From: Escallonia rubra
Taxonomy: Eukaryota; Streptophyta; Magnoliopsida; Escalloniales; Escalloniaceae
Length of the DNA: 64,000 nucleotides
NCBI GenBank assembly: GCA_033065855.1
Contig: JAVXUO010002676.1
Coordinates: 62,001-126,000, forward strand
Direction: 5' to 3'
Below the pieces are notes generated by a model that was not told where the DNA came from, did no database searches, and worked only from the letters and a program-made list of their open reading frames with translations. Of the stretch, positions 22,040 to 32,647 are shown one piece after another. The position numbers and the translations under genes were made by a program. Within the stretch, counting starts at the first letter, position 1, and every line of letters starts with the position of its first letter.

Positions 22040-22635
22040 TGTAAGTTCTTTACTAACCGGCTGGTTTGTCGACCTAGTAAGTGGACGGCTTGTCAGTAAA
22101 TGCTAAACTTGAAAATTTGAACTGGTTAGTTTATTCTCAAAACCATACACCCACTGACCAACCAGTCAGTTAACCCACTGACGTAACATGACGGTTAGTC
22201 AGAACCCTGACCTTCCCATAATTTTTCAAATCCAAAACTTTTAACCCACTGACCACCTGGCCAGTTAACCCACGAGGTTACCGGACGGTAAGTTAGAACC
22301 CTGACCTTACCAGGGTTTTTCAAAAATTCAACATCAAACCACTGACCAATCGACCAGTTAACCCTAAGGTTACTGGACAATTAGTCAGAATCCTGACCTT
22401 CCCAAAAAATTTCAAATCCAAAACTTTCATTTTCATGACCAACCCGACGGTTAACCCATGAGGTTATCGGACGGTTAGTCAACACCCCAAAATTTTCCAA
22501 AGATCCAAAATAACCTCACTGACTAACCGGCTGATTAACCCCCAAAGTTACCGGATGGTTAGTCGCTACCCCAGTTTTCCAGATATTCTATTAAAATTCC
22601 AAAATTACCCACTGAATAACCAATCGGTTAATTAA
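22040..22635 (+). repeat. Tandem array (~90-95-bp period, ~5-6 diverged copies) in the retroelement leader
   Basis: The phrases 'ccactgacca', 'ccagttaaccca', 'ggttaccggacgg', 'ttagtcagaa(c/t)cctgacctt' and 'ttttcaaa' recur at about 22208, 22301, 22396, 22483 and 22569. Tandem repeats in the untranslated part are a known trait of Tat/Ogre-type retrotransposons. Confidence 0.75.
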
Positions 22636-22849
22636 TGTCTAATTCATGTATGGGTATAAATTAGCAAGTTTGATTTTTATATACTGGGATGCGCTCTGAT
22701 TGCATGCTCCTATATAGGCTGTGGTTTCCTAACTTGAGTCATTTCTTTTCAACTCTCGTTAATCCTTAGGGTAAAAATATATAGAAAATTCTTTTTTTTA
22801 AGAGTTAAAAATATTTTACTTTTCTCTCTTAGTAGGTAATAAGTTCTAG

Positions 22850-23450
22850 ATCAATCCCTAAGGTAACAAAAAATAATAACAATTAAAAAAATCTCTCTTA
22901 AAAGGTAGCAAGCTCTGGCATCGAGTCCACACTCTGATATAGAGACGAATCCAGAGAATTCTCTTAGATCCCGATGGCTGAAAATTAACCTCAGATCCAT
23001 GACTTTGCCCGAATCCTCGGAGATTAGCAGAAAGGTTTCCAGAAAGGTCTCATTACCTGGCCGCTCAACAAGCAAGGACACATATGGAGTTAGAATCGCT
23101 GAAAGTGGACCTCACCGAGTAAATAAGAGTCATCCATACAACATTCACAGGTTTGGCAGATTCTCTCATTCAAATAAAAAACACAATTAACAAAGGAACA
23201 ATATTCAACGATGGGAAGCAAATATACAAGAATAGTCGAAAGAATTCTTATGCCCACCCGATGATGTTTGTAGACAATGATACAGTTAGATCTCGAGAGG
23301 TGGTTTTTTGGGAGCCGACTGTCACTAGGCGAAAGTTTTCTAATCTGCATGCCTCTATAGCTAAGGTGTTTGAACAGTTGTTCCCAACCTATTCTGGTCG
23401 TACCCAAGGGCCCAATAGGGGTTCCATTTCACGCGAACACGTCGACATTG
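22850..23450 (+). pseudogene. Ty3/gypsy gag relic A
   Basis: Broken frames contain SLIQIKNTINKGTIFNDGKQ (23160 onward) and later RRKFSNLHASIAKVFEQLF (23325-23385). Both have close counterparts in gag relic C at 27640-27910, and the upstream phrase 'gctctggcatcg' is also shared. Frameshifts and stops are frequent. The relic ends at the start of the GC-rich tandem-array zone. Confidence 0.6.
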
Positions 23451-23639
23451 TCAACGGTCAATTTTCCAACGCATCAAACCGGTCAGCGCCCGCGCGCTCG
23501 AGACACGCATTTTTCTCGATTCGTGCGCGACTTATACATTTCATTTCGCGTCGACATCACTCACGCTAGCGCGATCGTCACGTCGAGACCACCCGAGCAC
23601 CTTTTTCACCAAAAATGTCGATCGACGGCACAACCGGAG

Positions 23640-23770
23640 CAATGGGGTCAAGGGGCAAAGGCCTTGGCCTACCCCTTGGGGTCGGCTTCGGCCTCGCCCA
23701 AGGCCATGGGGTCGGCTTCGGCCTCGCCCAAGGCCATGGGGTCGACCTTGGCCTCACATGGGGTTTGGCC
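23640..23770. repeat. 30-bp GC-rich tandem repeat (2+ copies)
   Basis: The unit 'ggggtcggcttcggcctcgc' plus ten bases repeats at about 23676 and 23708, with degenerate copies on both sides. A period that is a multiple of three produces a Gly-rich ten-residue repeat in one frame, which is unlikely to be a gene. Confidence 0.75.
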
Positions 23771-23989
23771 TTGGCCTTTCCCCCCCGGTTCTTCACTCTT
23801 CGCGCAAAGTCCTTTTTGCACTTTTTTCGCTTCGTACGTTTCGTACATGACTATGGCACCTTGTTCATCATGTGGGTACGATTCTTGGTAGCACGCTCGT
23901 CGCAACACAACTTCTAGATTCGTCATTGCTTATCAAAACACCTACCGACGATGCGCCCGAAGTTCGCAAAAGGAGAAATAACCTTGGGC

Positions 23990-24440
23990 TCCGAAAATGG
24001 AAGTTGGCCATTTGGCCTTGGCCAACCCCAGGGGGTTGGCCTCGGCCTTCCCCAGGCCTAGGGGGTTGGCCTTGGCCTCCAGGAGGGGTTGGCCTTTGCT
24101 ATTTTCCCCCGGTGGTTCACCCCTCCGCGCAAACCCCTTTTTTGTACTCTTTTCGCTTCGTACACTTTGCGCGTGACTTTGACACCTTGTTCGTCATATG
24201 GATACAATCCACATCAACACGCTCGTCGTAACACAACTTCTGGATTTGCCTTTGCTTATCAAAACACCTACCGTCGGCGCGCCCGAAGTTCACTGAATGG
24301 GAGAGTGGCCTTGGCCTCCCTTCATGGGAGTTGGCCATTGGCCTTGGCCACCCCCTAGGGTCAGCCTCGGCCTCCCCATGGGGTCAGCCTCAGCCTCCCC
24401 AGGGGTGGTGGCCTTGGCCTTCCCCCCAATGTTGGCCTAT
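23990..24440. repeat. Degenerate 'ttggcct'-rich tandem region
   Basis: The words 'ggttggcctt', 'ggcctcccc' and 'cccaggg' recur irregularly. The region looks like a decayed version of the 30-bp array. Flanking 'cacgctcgtcg', 'ttgcttatcaaaacacctacc' and 'cgcccgaagttc' occur twice (23890-23965 and 24220-24295), so a ~330-bp segment has been tandemly duplicated. Confidence 0.65.
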
Positions 24441-24492
24441 GGCCTCCCCTCCCGCGCGTACTTGTTTTCTCGAGTCTTTGCACCTCCACGAT

Positions 24493-24690
24493 GTTTACGG
24501 ACGTTCGTACATCAACCTCGCGACGTCCTTCATGCATCATCTTACGGACGTCCGTCGTGCATCACCTTACGGACGTTCGTACATCAACCTCGCGACGTCC
24601 GTCGTGCATCACCTTATGGACGTTCGTACATCAACCTCGCGACGTCCGTCGTGCATCAACCTCGTGACGTCCGTCGTCCGTGACCGCACA
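24493..24690. repeat. 47-bp tandem repeat (3 full copies and partial ones)
   Basis: The unit begins 'ttacggacgttcgtacatca' and continues 'acctcgcgacgtccgtcgtg'. Three near-perfect units occur, with a shorter ~25-bp variant lacking the middle between them, and a decayed copy at the right end. Confidence 0.8.
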
Positions 24691-24864
24691 CCGCTCTCGC
24701 GATGCCCATCGCCCAAAGTCACGCGCTACCACCGAATGACTCGTCGCCGACGACCGCATACCATCACTCCCAACTTTGTCAATACTACATGTTGTATTCA
24801 TTATCTTGTTATGACAGGTACACTCAGCTCACATACCATATTTGGGACACCCGATGCGCGCCCG

Positions 24865-25205
24865 TCCGCCATCTCCGCGACGTCCGTCGCCGCGCCCGGG
24901 CTCCATCCTCATGATACGTGCCCCGGAACCAAGTATTGTCTCCGCGACGTTCGTCCCCGCGCCCGTGCGCCATTCTCATCATGCGTGCCCCCGACACCAA
25001 GTATTGTTCCGTGACGTTCGTCGCCGCGCCCGTGCGCCATTCTCATCATACGTGCCCCTGGCACCAAGTATTGCTCTGCGACGTTCGTCGCCGCGCCCGT
25101 GCGCCACTCTCATCATACGTGCCCCCAGCACCAAGTATTGCTCCGTGACGTTCATCGTCGCACCACTTTCATAACACGTGCCTCGGCACCAGGTATTGTC
25201 TCGTG
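24865..25205. repeat. 67-bp tandem repeat (5 copies)
   Basis: The landmark 'a(a/g)gtattg' occurs at 24931, 24999, 25066, 25133 and 25191, giving spacings of 68, 67, 67 and 58. Each unit contains 'cgacgttcgtcgccgcgccc' and 'ctcatcatacgtgccc'. It is very GC-rich compared with the window average. Confidence 0.85.
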
Positions 25206-25244
25206 CTCTAAGCACCACGTCCATGCGCCACAATCATATTACAT

Positions 25245-25435
25245 GCTACCGGAATGGGCTCACAACCTTATAGCCATCGCCGTCTCAATCACCAGGGGGC
25301 TTCGACCCTCGTACCGGGATAGGCTTACAACCTTATAGCCATCGCCGTCTCAATCACAGGGGGGCTTCGGCCTTCGTACCGGGATGGGCTCATAACCTTA
25401 TAGCCATCTTCGTCTCAATCACAGGGGGCTCGGGC
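25245..25435. repeat. 65-bp tandem repeat (3 copies)
   Basis: The landmark 'aaccttatagcc' occurs at 25264, 25329 and 25394. Each unit carries 'gtctcaatcac', 'agggggc' and 'accgggat'. It is the last of the arrays packed between two gypsy relics. Confidence 0.85.
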
Positions 25436-25439
25436 ACGA

Positions 25440-26270
25440 GGACCCCTCGCAGGGGACTCTGAGCACTGAGCTGTGACTATGTCCACTCATGTTACTGTCG
25501 ATCATCGACACCACCAGGACAATGACCCACGGGTCACTCCGGGATGGGAGCAGGTCCTCGGAAGGCATCGCGCCTAGTCCGCCTGGCAGTTGGCTACAGG
25601 GGTAACCCTCACCGCTGTCAGGTTCTCCGCGCGTCTCTTGACGCACCTCGTGGGATTCAGTAAGGGCTTGGATCGGTGGCTGGGGCAACGGGCTTACTCT
25701 GATCATGCTGTCATGGTGTGGTCAGTTTTCTCAGACAGGTAGAGCGACGCTGTGCGAGGTAGGCAACGCGAATTTGGGATCCGGTAGTCCAACGAAGAAC
25801 CGGTATTTTGGGACCTCCTGGTGACGTGTCACTCCCAGGGGACGGCATGTGGCACTTTATGACATAAGCACATTGTTTCCTATAAATAGTGAACTTTACA
25901 ACTCAAAAAAGGACTTCTTCTTCATTCTCACAAAATCACTTTCTCACTCTAGAATTTGGGAGCTCTTGGATTCTAGTGAGAGAAAGATAAATTGGACATA
26001 ACTTTGGACCGTAACATTGGACTACGACTCGGACCCTGACTTGGATTGTCGACTGTCGGCCCTGTTCATCTCAGCCTTGCATTCGCAGCACTGCCACTTC
26101 TCACGGCCTGTTTGGAAAACCTTGCTCTCTGCCCTTACTCCGCCCTCACTGTCTCTCACTTTGCATACTTGGAAGCTGACTCGGACTGTAGCCTTTGTGG
26201 CACCTCCATGTAAGTAAGAACCCACATTCATTGGCATCAACAGCTACTCAATAAAGGTATAATCGCCAAG
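25440..26270 (+). repeat. LTR-like segment with TATA box, second gypsy relic
   Basis: TATAAATAG at 25881-25889 is followed by a leader with 'cttcttcttcattctcaca', and an AATAAA lies at about 26251. This U3-TATA-polyA arrangement fits an LTR. Borders are approximate and no partner LTR was seen. Gag-like sequence follows at 26320. Confidence 0.4.
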
Positions 26271-26319
26271 TCACCCCCACTCCTGCACCAAAAGGGCCTG
26301 ACATGCAAGCTTGATATGA

Positions 26320-26530
26320 ATATCACCAAGCATTTGGACACCATATGGGGAAATGTATCACTTTAAGGGGCGCTATTCAAGATTTCATTGATAATGGTTT
26401 GATTAGTACTCATGTTGAGTCCAATGTAAAAGAAGAACTTCTGCTAGTACACCAAGCAAGCGGGGGTGAGGCATCTCTTTAGACACTAGATCTTTCTACA
26501 CCTGACCGGCTGGAGGACATTGTATATTCA
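26320..26530 (+). pseudogene. Ty3/gypsy gag relic B (C-terminal part)
   Basis: An open piece reads CITLRGAIQDFIDNGLI, then LLLVHQASGGEASL and a stop. This is the segment after the zinc-binding residues at the gag C-terminus of Tat-type elements. It parallels KCIALYHVILDLIDKGEV in relic C. Its place upstream of a gag N-terminal part shows rearrangement or nesting. Confidence 0.55.
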
Positions 26531-26769
26531 GTTAGCCAGATTTCCCAAATAAGCTGAAAGTCAAAGGCTTTCCCGATGCCGAGCTGAGCACGATGCTCCG
26601 AACCTTACATTTTAATCTCAATTGGTTTTCCTAGATTATCTTTTATAGATTTGTTTTGATTGATAATATAGTCAATATTTTTGCTTAGTCCGATCAATTG
26701 ATGAAAAATAAAAATAAAAGTTGAAAGGAAGAGTGGAATATTCAAAAATTTTGAAAAACTCCAAAATAT

Positions 26770-28195
26770 TTTCTTTTGGAAGGTAACAAGCTCTGGCATC
26801 GATACAAAGCTATGGTACAAGGATACGTCCGGAAAAATTAAGTGGATTGAATAGTCGAAGGATTTCCTCATCCCAATCATCTCGTCCAAATCCTTGGTGA
26901 TCTACAAAAGGATTTCCAAGCTAACCTCACCGTTCTAGCAGCTCAAAATACCAACATTGTCTCGAATATAAGAATACTCATGGAAAAAGAGCCAAAAAAA
27001 AAAAATTTGGAGAGGAACCAAAGATCGAAGAGAAAGAAGAAAAGAAAAGGAAAAAGCCCGAACTCGAAGCTGAAGGGCAGTATAAATCTAATGATGAAGG
27101 AGAAACTATTTCCCTTGAATGTGAGGAATAATTGGCTATGCTTGAGTCCCATATTGCTAAGATAAGAAGGACCAATGACCCAATAGACCTCAGTACCCTT
27201 ATCGTAGGCCCGGAGGATAGACTCCCTCCAAAGTCTAAGATGTCAGATATGGACAAATTCGATTGGACGACGGATCCATGGATCCATGTGAAGATATATA
27301 CTCATGCATTAGCTCCTCACAGGGTTAACCATAATCAATTGGTTCAGCTTTTTTATCACACCTTGACCGGAGCTGCTGTTTAATGATTCCTCACCCTTGA
27401 CGATTCAAGATTGCAAACATGGGAATATATGGTGCGAGAATTTATCAATTAAGACCTGTACAATACTGATTTGGATATTATTCGAAGAGACTTGGAGACT
27501 ACCAAATATAAGCTTAGGAGTCAGTGTAAACCTTTATAATGCGATAGAGAACTAACGTTGCTAAGCTGGTTAACCAACCATCTCGAAAGATGAACATCTT
27601 AACATGATAAGGAACAACTTGCTACCGATGTACCATGCTTATCTTTTTGGGCACTGTCACTTTTCTTGCAAAACACTAACCGGATCCCTAATACAAATCG
27701 AAGATGCTATCAATAAGGGAACCATACACCGAGAAACTAAACAGTGTGGGTACCAAGTCAGGGAACGAATGACCATGCTCTATCAAAGCCAGCTAGTAAA
27801 CTAACATCAAAAGTGCGAGGTTTCAACAGGTGGTGTCACGGGAAACCATTCCCAAGTTGCGACGATGGTTCACCCATTTAAACGCCTCGCTGACAAAAGT
27901 ATATGAAAAGTTGCTAAAAGGAGATCTGATTACCAAGTTTCCACCTACCCCTACAACACGGTTGTTTTACCGAAGGATACGATGCCCAACCTCATTGTAC
28001 TTATCATCAAAGAACGGTCATCACACGAAAAAGTGCATCGCTCTCTATCATGTCATCCTAGATTTGATTGATAAAGGTGAAGTAAGCTCTTCTGCCAGAC
28101 CCAATATGGAGACGGAATGTCTATTGGCGCACCAAGTGAGCATAAGTGAGATACTCTTCCGGCATTGGATCTTTCTACTAGCTCGACTAAGATGA
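26770..28195 (+). pseudogene. Ty3/gypsy gag relic C (N- to C-terminal parts)
   Basis: In order, with frame changes, come a Lys-rich linker (26980-27080), DKFDWTTDPWIHVKIYTHAL (27250 onward), then LAPHRVNHNQLVQLF, then IRNNLLPMYHAYLFG (27605 onward), SLIQIEDAINKGTIHRETKQ, and finally HLNASLTKVYEKLL and KCIALYHVILDLIDKGEV. This is the retrotransposon-gag domain order of Tat/Athila-type Ty3/gypsy elements. No protease, reverse transcriptase or integrase follows; the element is cut at about 28200. Confidence 0.7.
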
Positions 28196-28299
28196 GAATA
28201 TTGTTAGCTCGATCATCCCGGCACGAGATAAGACATGTTAGCTCTTAGATCGATGGATAAAGACTTTCGCAATCTCCCTGCCCACATTTTGCCTGCAAA

Positions 28300-28756
28300 T
28301 TCCTCCAACTCATTAAATCACTCCCATGCATTTTGGTTAAGATCCATGTCCGCTGTATAGATGTAAAAACTTAAATGAAACTTTGATCTGGCCCATCCAT
28401 CCTTGATGGATGGACGGCCAGACCGAGGTGGCAACTTATTTTAAGTTGTCACCCACAAGTGAATGGTTAACAGCTCCCCTTAAATTTGCTTATGTTTTCA
28501 ATTGTTTATGTCACATGAACCGTGCCTGACCTCCTAAGGTTCCGTCAATATGGTCAAGTAACTATAAGGATGATGGAATCAAAGTTCAATACATCAGGAT
28601 AAAATACCTTTTAAACAATTCTTCCGAATTAAAGGACCAAAAATCAATTTAACTTGGTGAAAGCATGGACCAAAAATGCATATTTTAGTTGGTAAAATAT
28701 GCTCTCGATCACTTTTGATATTATCTGGACATAATGCTCCTACTAGCATATATAAG
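28300..28756 (+). repeat. Dispersed ~400-bp repeat, copy 2
   Basis: It is collinear with 2550-2957. This copy keeps a 50-bp piece with an internal palindrome ('gcccatccatccttgatggatggacggcc') that copy 1 has in shortened form. It also contains a 'tccgctgtatagatgta' segment resembling the half-site of the foldback palindromes. Confidence 0.7.
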
Positions 28757-29287
28757 GTTTCGTGATAGTTCAGATCTTTCATTTTCTTCTCGCGTCTACA
28801 ATAATTATAAGAAAGTAGGTCAAGAGGTCTTTTTGTTGTAATATAGAGTGGAGTACATTTATTATCTGGTTGTACATGGGCTTTCCAAAACAGCCACTGT
28901 TCATAGGGGATTTCATTCACTTCTCTTGGATCATTGGGTAGTCCACTTTCTGTTTACACCCTTTTGTTGTAAGTGCATGAAGTTCCATTGAAAGTGTGCG
29001 ACCCATTTGGTCGTGAATAAAGTCCTTCTTAATAATTAACCCTCGAAAGTCCTTCTCTTGTCATGTGTATTCTGGGCTCCAAATATAAAAGGCTTGAGTT
29101 ATGCCTGTAACTGGAGGTCCAATAAAGGTAGTTGAGGTCCAGTACTGTTTACATCTTAGAAATCTGCACTCTGGGTGGGCTTGGACGTGATACTCTAAGT
29201 TAAGCAATCTTGGATTGGCCGACTGTTTGGGCTTGGTTCAGATGACCCAAAAGTAGCTGGCCGGCCTAATAAAGAACAGGGCAATCT
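28757..29287. other. Spacer before the LINE
   Basis: No gene was recognised. The piece 29150-29285 is moderately GC-rich and looks like retroelement non-coding sequence. Confidence 0.35.
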
Positions 29288-29852
29288 CATTCCAACCATT
29301 TTTTTTTTTTGTTTTGATGAAAGGTCCTTTGTATTCATATAAGCTCAAACAACATTTACAATCTAGTCTCCTTTTATGTACAGTTACTCATTGTAGAGTA
29401 TGTGCTAATGCAATGTACATCAATCTAACAAAACATTACTAGTGTCTAGTCCCCAAGCTTGACATAGAGCCTTGTTCTTATCAGTAGAGTAGGATTTCTT
29501 CCGGCTAGATGTTCTGTAGCTCATCCATTGCTTTATCATTTGTAGACATCCTTCCACTGTGGCTTGTTTATTTTCAAAAATTCTAGTGTTCCTTTCCATC
29601 CACACCCCATATGTGATCACATCAACTAGTAGTTTACATAATCTGGCTTGAAAGCTTTTCCCCCTGCTTTTGGTTGTTATATCCCTTAGAAGTTGCTGCC
29701 ATGAGACTAGAGGTATCTGCATCTTCATTTTACTGAAAGCTGCTCCCCATATTATCTGTGCAAATGAACATTGTACAAATAAATGATCCTCTGTCTCATA
29801 ATGATCCTGACACATTACACATTTATCCTCTTGAATAACATTCCAACCATTT
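29288..29852 (-). mobile_element. 5'-truncated LINE with 14-bp target-site duplication
   Basis: CATTCCAACCATTT occurs at 29288-29301 and 29839-29852 and brackets the insert. On the minus strand the insert ends in a poly(A) tail (the T run starting near 29302). Its coding part contains CVMCQDHYETEDHLFVQC, the zinc-binding domain found at the C-terminus of plant LINE ORF2 (zf-RVT), and ends with a stop at 29420. Only about 540 bp remain: the reverse transcriptase and endonuclease are missing because of 5' truncation, normal for target-primed reverse transcription. The open frame continues past the truncation point into flanking DNA by chance. Confidence 0.85.
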
Positions 29853-32198
29853 ATGGTCCACACTGCCGTTGAATGCTTTAACTCACTTATCATCATTTGT
29901 CGAAAATGTTGGGTGGCCGGAGCGTCGGATATCTAGTGTAATAACCACATGTCTCACTTAACCTTTCCTCTTCTCGCAACAGCTTCCTCCATCCGATGGT
30001 CCATTTTTTTAAATGGTCGGTACCACTGGTTCTGGTCGCTGTCATTTGACCGTGTGAAGTTTGTTCTCTTTCTTTTTGTCTCGGCTCAAGGAAATTAAGG
30101 CACACTTTAATTTGATTAGGTAGAAGCTGCGGGAAAGTGAAGTTTTCAAGAGTTTGATTAGCAGGATATGGGCAATGATGGAAGATTTGACCTTCTTGCA
30201 TCTGTTAATTTTTTCCCAAGGTAACCCGGATTTTTCTTTGCCAAGAAATAAAAGTGAAAAACAAAAGGAAATCTAGTTTTTATAGGAGAATTTGTTCGTG
30301 AGAAACATTTTTTTTTTCTCTTATACCACCCCTAATGGATTGACAACTGTTCAGCGCAAGAATAATCTTCGCTCAAATTAGGAGCGGAATCAAGAACGCT
30401 TTCCTGAGAGGGATGAAGTGAAATTGTTTGTATTCTTCTCGTAAATCTTTCACAAGTAAATAAATGCGGTTGTCAACATTTTTCGGGGAGGCCGAGGCCC
30501 CAGCTGACCCTGGGTTGGTTCCGCCCCCGGCTAAATTATCCATCTTCGGACACCAGACCGGCTGTTAAGCTTTTTACTCAAAAAGAGGCTAAACCTAAAA
30601 GATGCTTGCACAACTTTAAAAGTAGTTTTTTTGATGTCCATGCACCACTCTTGCTCAGTCTCTCATTCAAAGTAAACCAGAGGGGTCTTGAATGATATTA
30701 GACTGGTGGTTCTCGGTATTGATTTGTTTTGTTAATAACCGGAAAAGGGGAAAGAAATCAGACAGAGAGAGCCCGCCTTGAATGCCGGGCAGACAAAGAC
30801 AGGACTCACTGCCCATATACGGGGGGGAAGTTTTGGACTTAGCAGCAGTGATAGTAATCACAAGTCAGGTCACCATCAACGCCCTCCCCTCATTCCCACC
30901 CCACTATTGCCCCTACAAAGAAACCAAGAAGCCTTTTAAAAGACATGTACAAGACACGCTACGCTTCGTCCAATAATCTGCTTCTAGCGTATCAGAGCGC
31001 GATCGAATATGCAAAAGTATCGACTTGAAAGCACTACACATGCTAATATGGGATCTTGTATCATTTCAAAATATGTAATTTACAGAAATTAACTTGTTTG
31101 GTTAATTAAATACTGTAAGAAATTACCTCTTCATTTTCTTAATTAAAAAAAAATGCACGCTAGTTGGTATATCTATCTATACGTAAATAATTAATGCACA
31201 CTTGTACTGCAGTAATGCCCCCACTGCCATTTTGCCCCGGTATATGTGTAGTAAAAAGAACAAAAAAAGCCTGCAAAAAATATGAAAGCTGAATGAATGA
31301 ATGAATGACAGTGTGTTGCAGCAGCAGGGCAGGATGAGCAGCAGGTCAGGGGTCAGGGGTCAGCAGCAGGGGCATGCAGTAGTGTGAGCGCACAGAGGGA
31401 GAAGAAAAAGAAGAAAAGTGAGGGTCAGCGAGGCGTCAATCATAAAGCAATGGATTACAAAATCATTGAATGATCTCTCTCTCCCCCCCCCCCTCTCTCT
31501 CCTCCGACAGGACCAGCTGCATGCACTCTGTAAATATATATATATATATGTACACACACACACACACAGTGCATGTGTGTGTGTGTGTTTTGACTGTATC
31601 GGTTTTACAATTTTGTCATGACACGTCCCTTCCCCTTCTGTTGATAATTATCCCACCATGTTGGCTTCTTGTTGGCAGCTTCTTGTTTTACTCCGCCATA
31701 GTCAAGTGTGAAAGATAGATCATCTGTGTCTTCATGTCCAGTCTCTAAATAATACTAGAAAGGCCAAAATTCATTACGCAGTAAGCTGTCCCTTGGGGTT
31801 GGCTTTTTGTTCGATCCTGTACTACATCGTCACAGATGCTGTTAAAACAAATTTTGTAACAGGTTAATGATTAGCAAAGGCTATTTTTACTTCCTAATAT
31901 CGTAATCAACTCTGCTGTTTAATTTGTCGTTGTTACAAGGTAAACACTCATCACTGAAACAGCAATAAAAATACGATTTATGTATATATATATATATCGT
32001 GTGTGTGTATTTTCATCATTTTCTCACCACTTCGCCATAAATTGGTTGCAAGTTATCAGCTGGTTAGAATTTTAGATCAGCAAATTTTCTTCAATTCCCA
32101 AGTCCTACATCATTGGCATTATATATATTGTCATTATCAAATTTACTCTTATCTTCCATTTGTACTATGGATCTATCTAACTATATTTATATCTATTA
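29853..32198. other. Intergenic spacer with simple repeats
   Basis: No gene was recognised. A piece at 30485-30535 ('gccgaggccccagctgaccc') looks like a degraded hAT terminus. At 31290-31600 there are (TGAA)n, CAG-rich, C-run/CT, TA and CA/GT simple repeats in succession. Confidence 0.4.
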
Positions 32199-32647
32199 TC
32201 TATGCTACTTATAAAGGAAACATCCTTTTTGTAACACCTCATTTAGTGTTACAAAACTACCTGTGAGGACTTTGTTTCAAAACTTAAAATTCATTAACTA
32301 CATTCATTAGATAATATAGGTAAAATAAATTTTAAAGGCCAAGGTTAATATGTAAAGTAACTTCATTTTTGCATGTATATGCATCGCGTGTACCACATTA
32401 ATTACTATTTATAAAGAGAACACCACTCTTGGTGTAATAACTCTTTTGGTGTTACATAATTACCTATCAAGAATCTTGACACTTGGCATGACAAAAATAT
32501 TAAACTTAAATACTCCTACAACGATATTCTTGGTTTCCACAATATAGAATTGTTTCACCAAATGTGACAACAAACACTTATTTAAAATAAAATCCATATT
32601 ATTAACTTTATTTTGTTCACGTGTATCGGATGTACCACGATGACTAG
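32199..32647 (+). mobile_element. Small Helitron-like element (candidate)
   Basis: It starts A|TCTATGCTACTTATAAAGG and ends GACTAG|T, the A/T target and TC...CTAG ends of plant Helitrons. Inside, two diverged copies of a segment 'tataaag..aacac...ggtgtta(c)a' (32205-32285 and 32400-32480) suggest tandem or nested copies. No clear 3' hairpin was seen, so confidence is limited. Confidence 0.4.

Noticed and set aside
23578..25233. Long overlapping open frames in the GC-rich arrays
   Set aside because: They follow tandem periods of 30, 47, 65 and 67 bp and low stop density in GC-rich DNA. No domain is visible and several frames are open at once.
20000..28200. Reverse transcriptase or integrase of the gypsy relics
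   Set aside because: No YxDD, HHCC or DDE-type motif was found; only gag remains.
31290..31600. Possible microRNA precursor in a CAG/CT-rich stretch
   Set aside because: None of the conserved plant microRNA sequences I know was seen, and the pairing comes from simple repeats.
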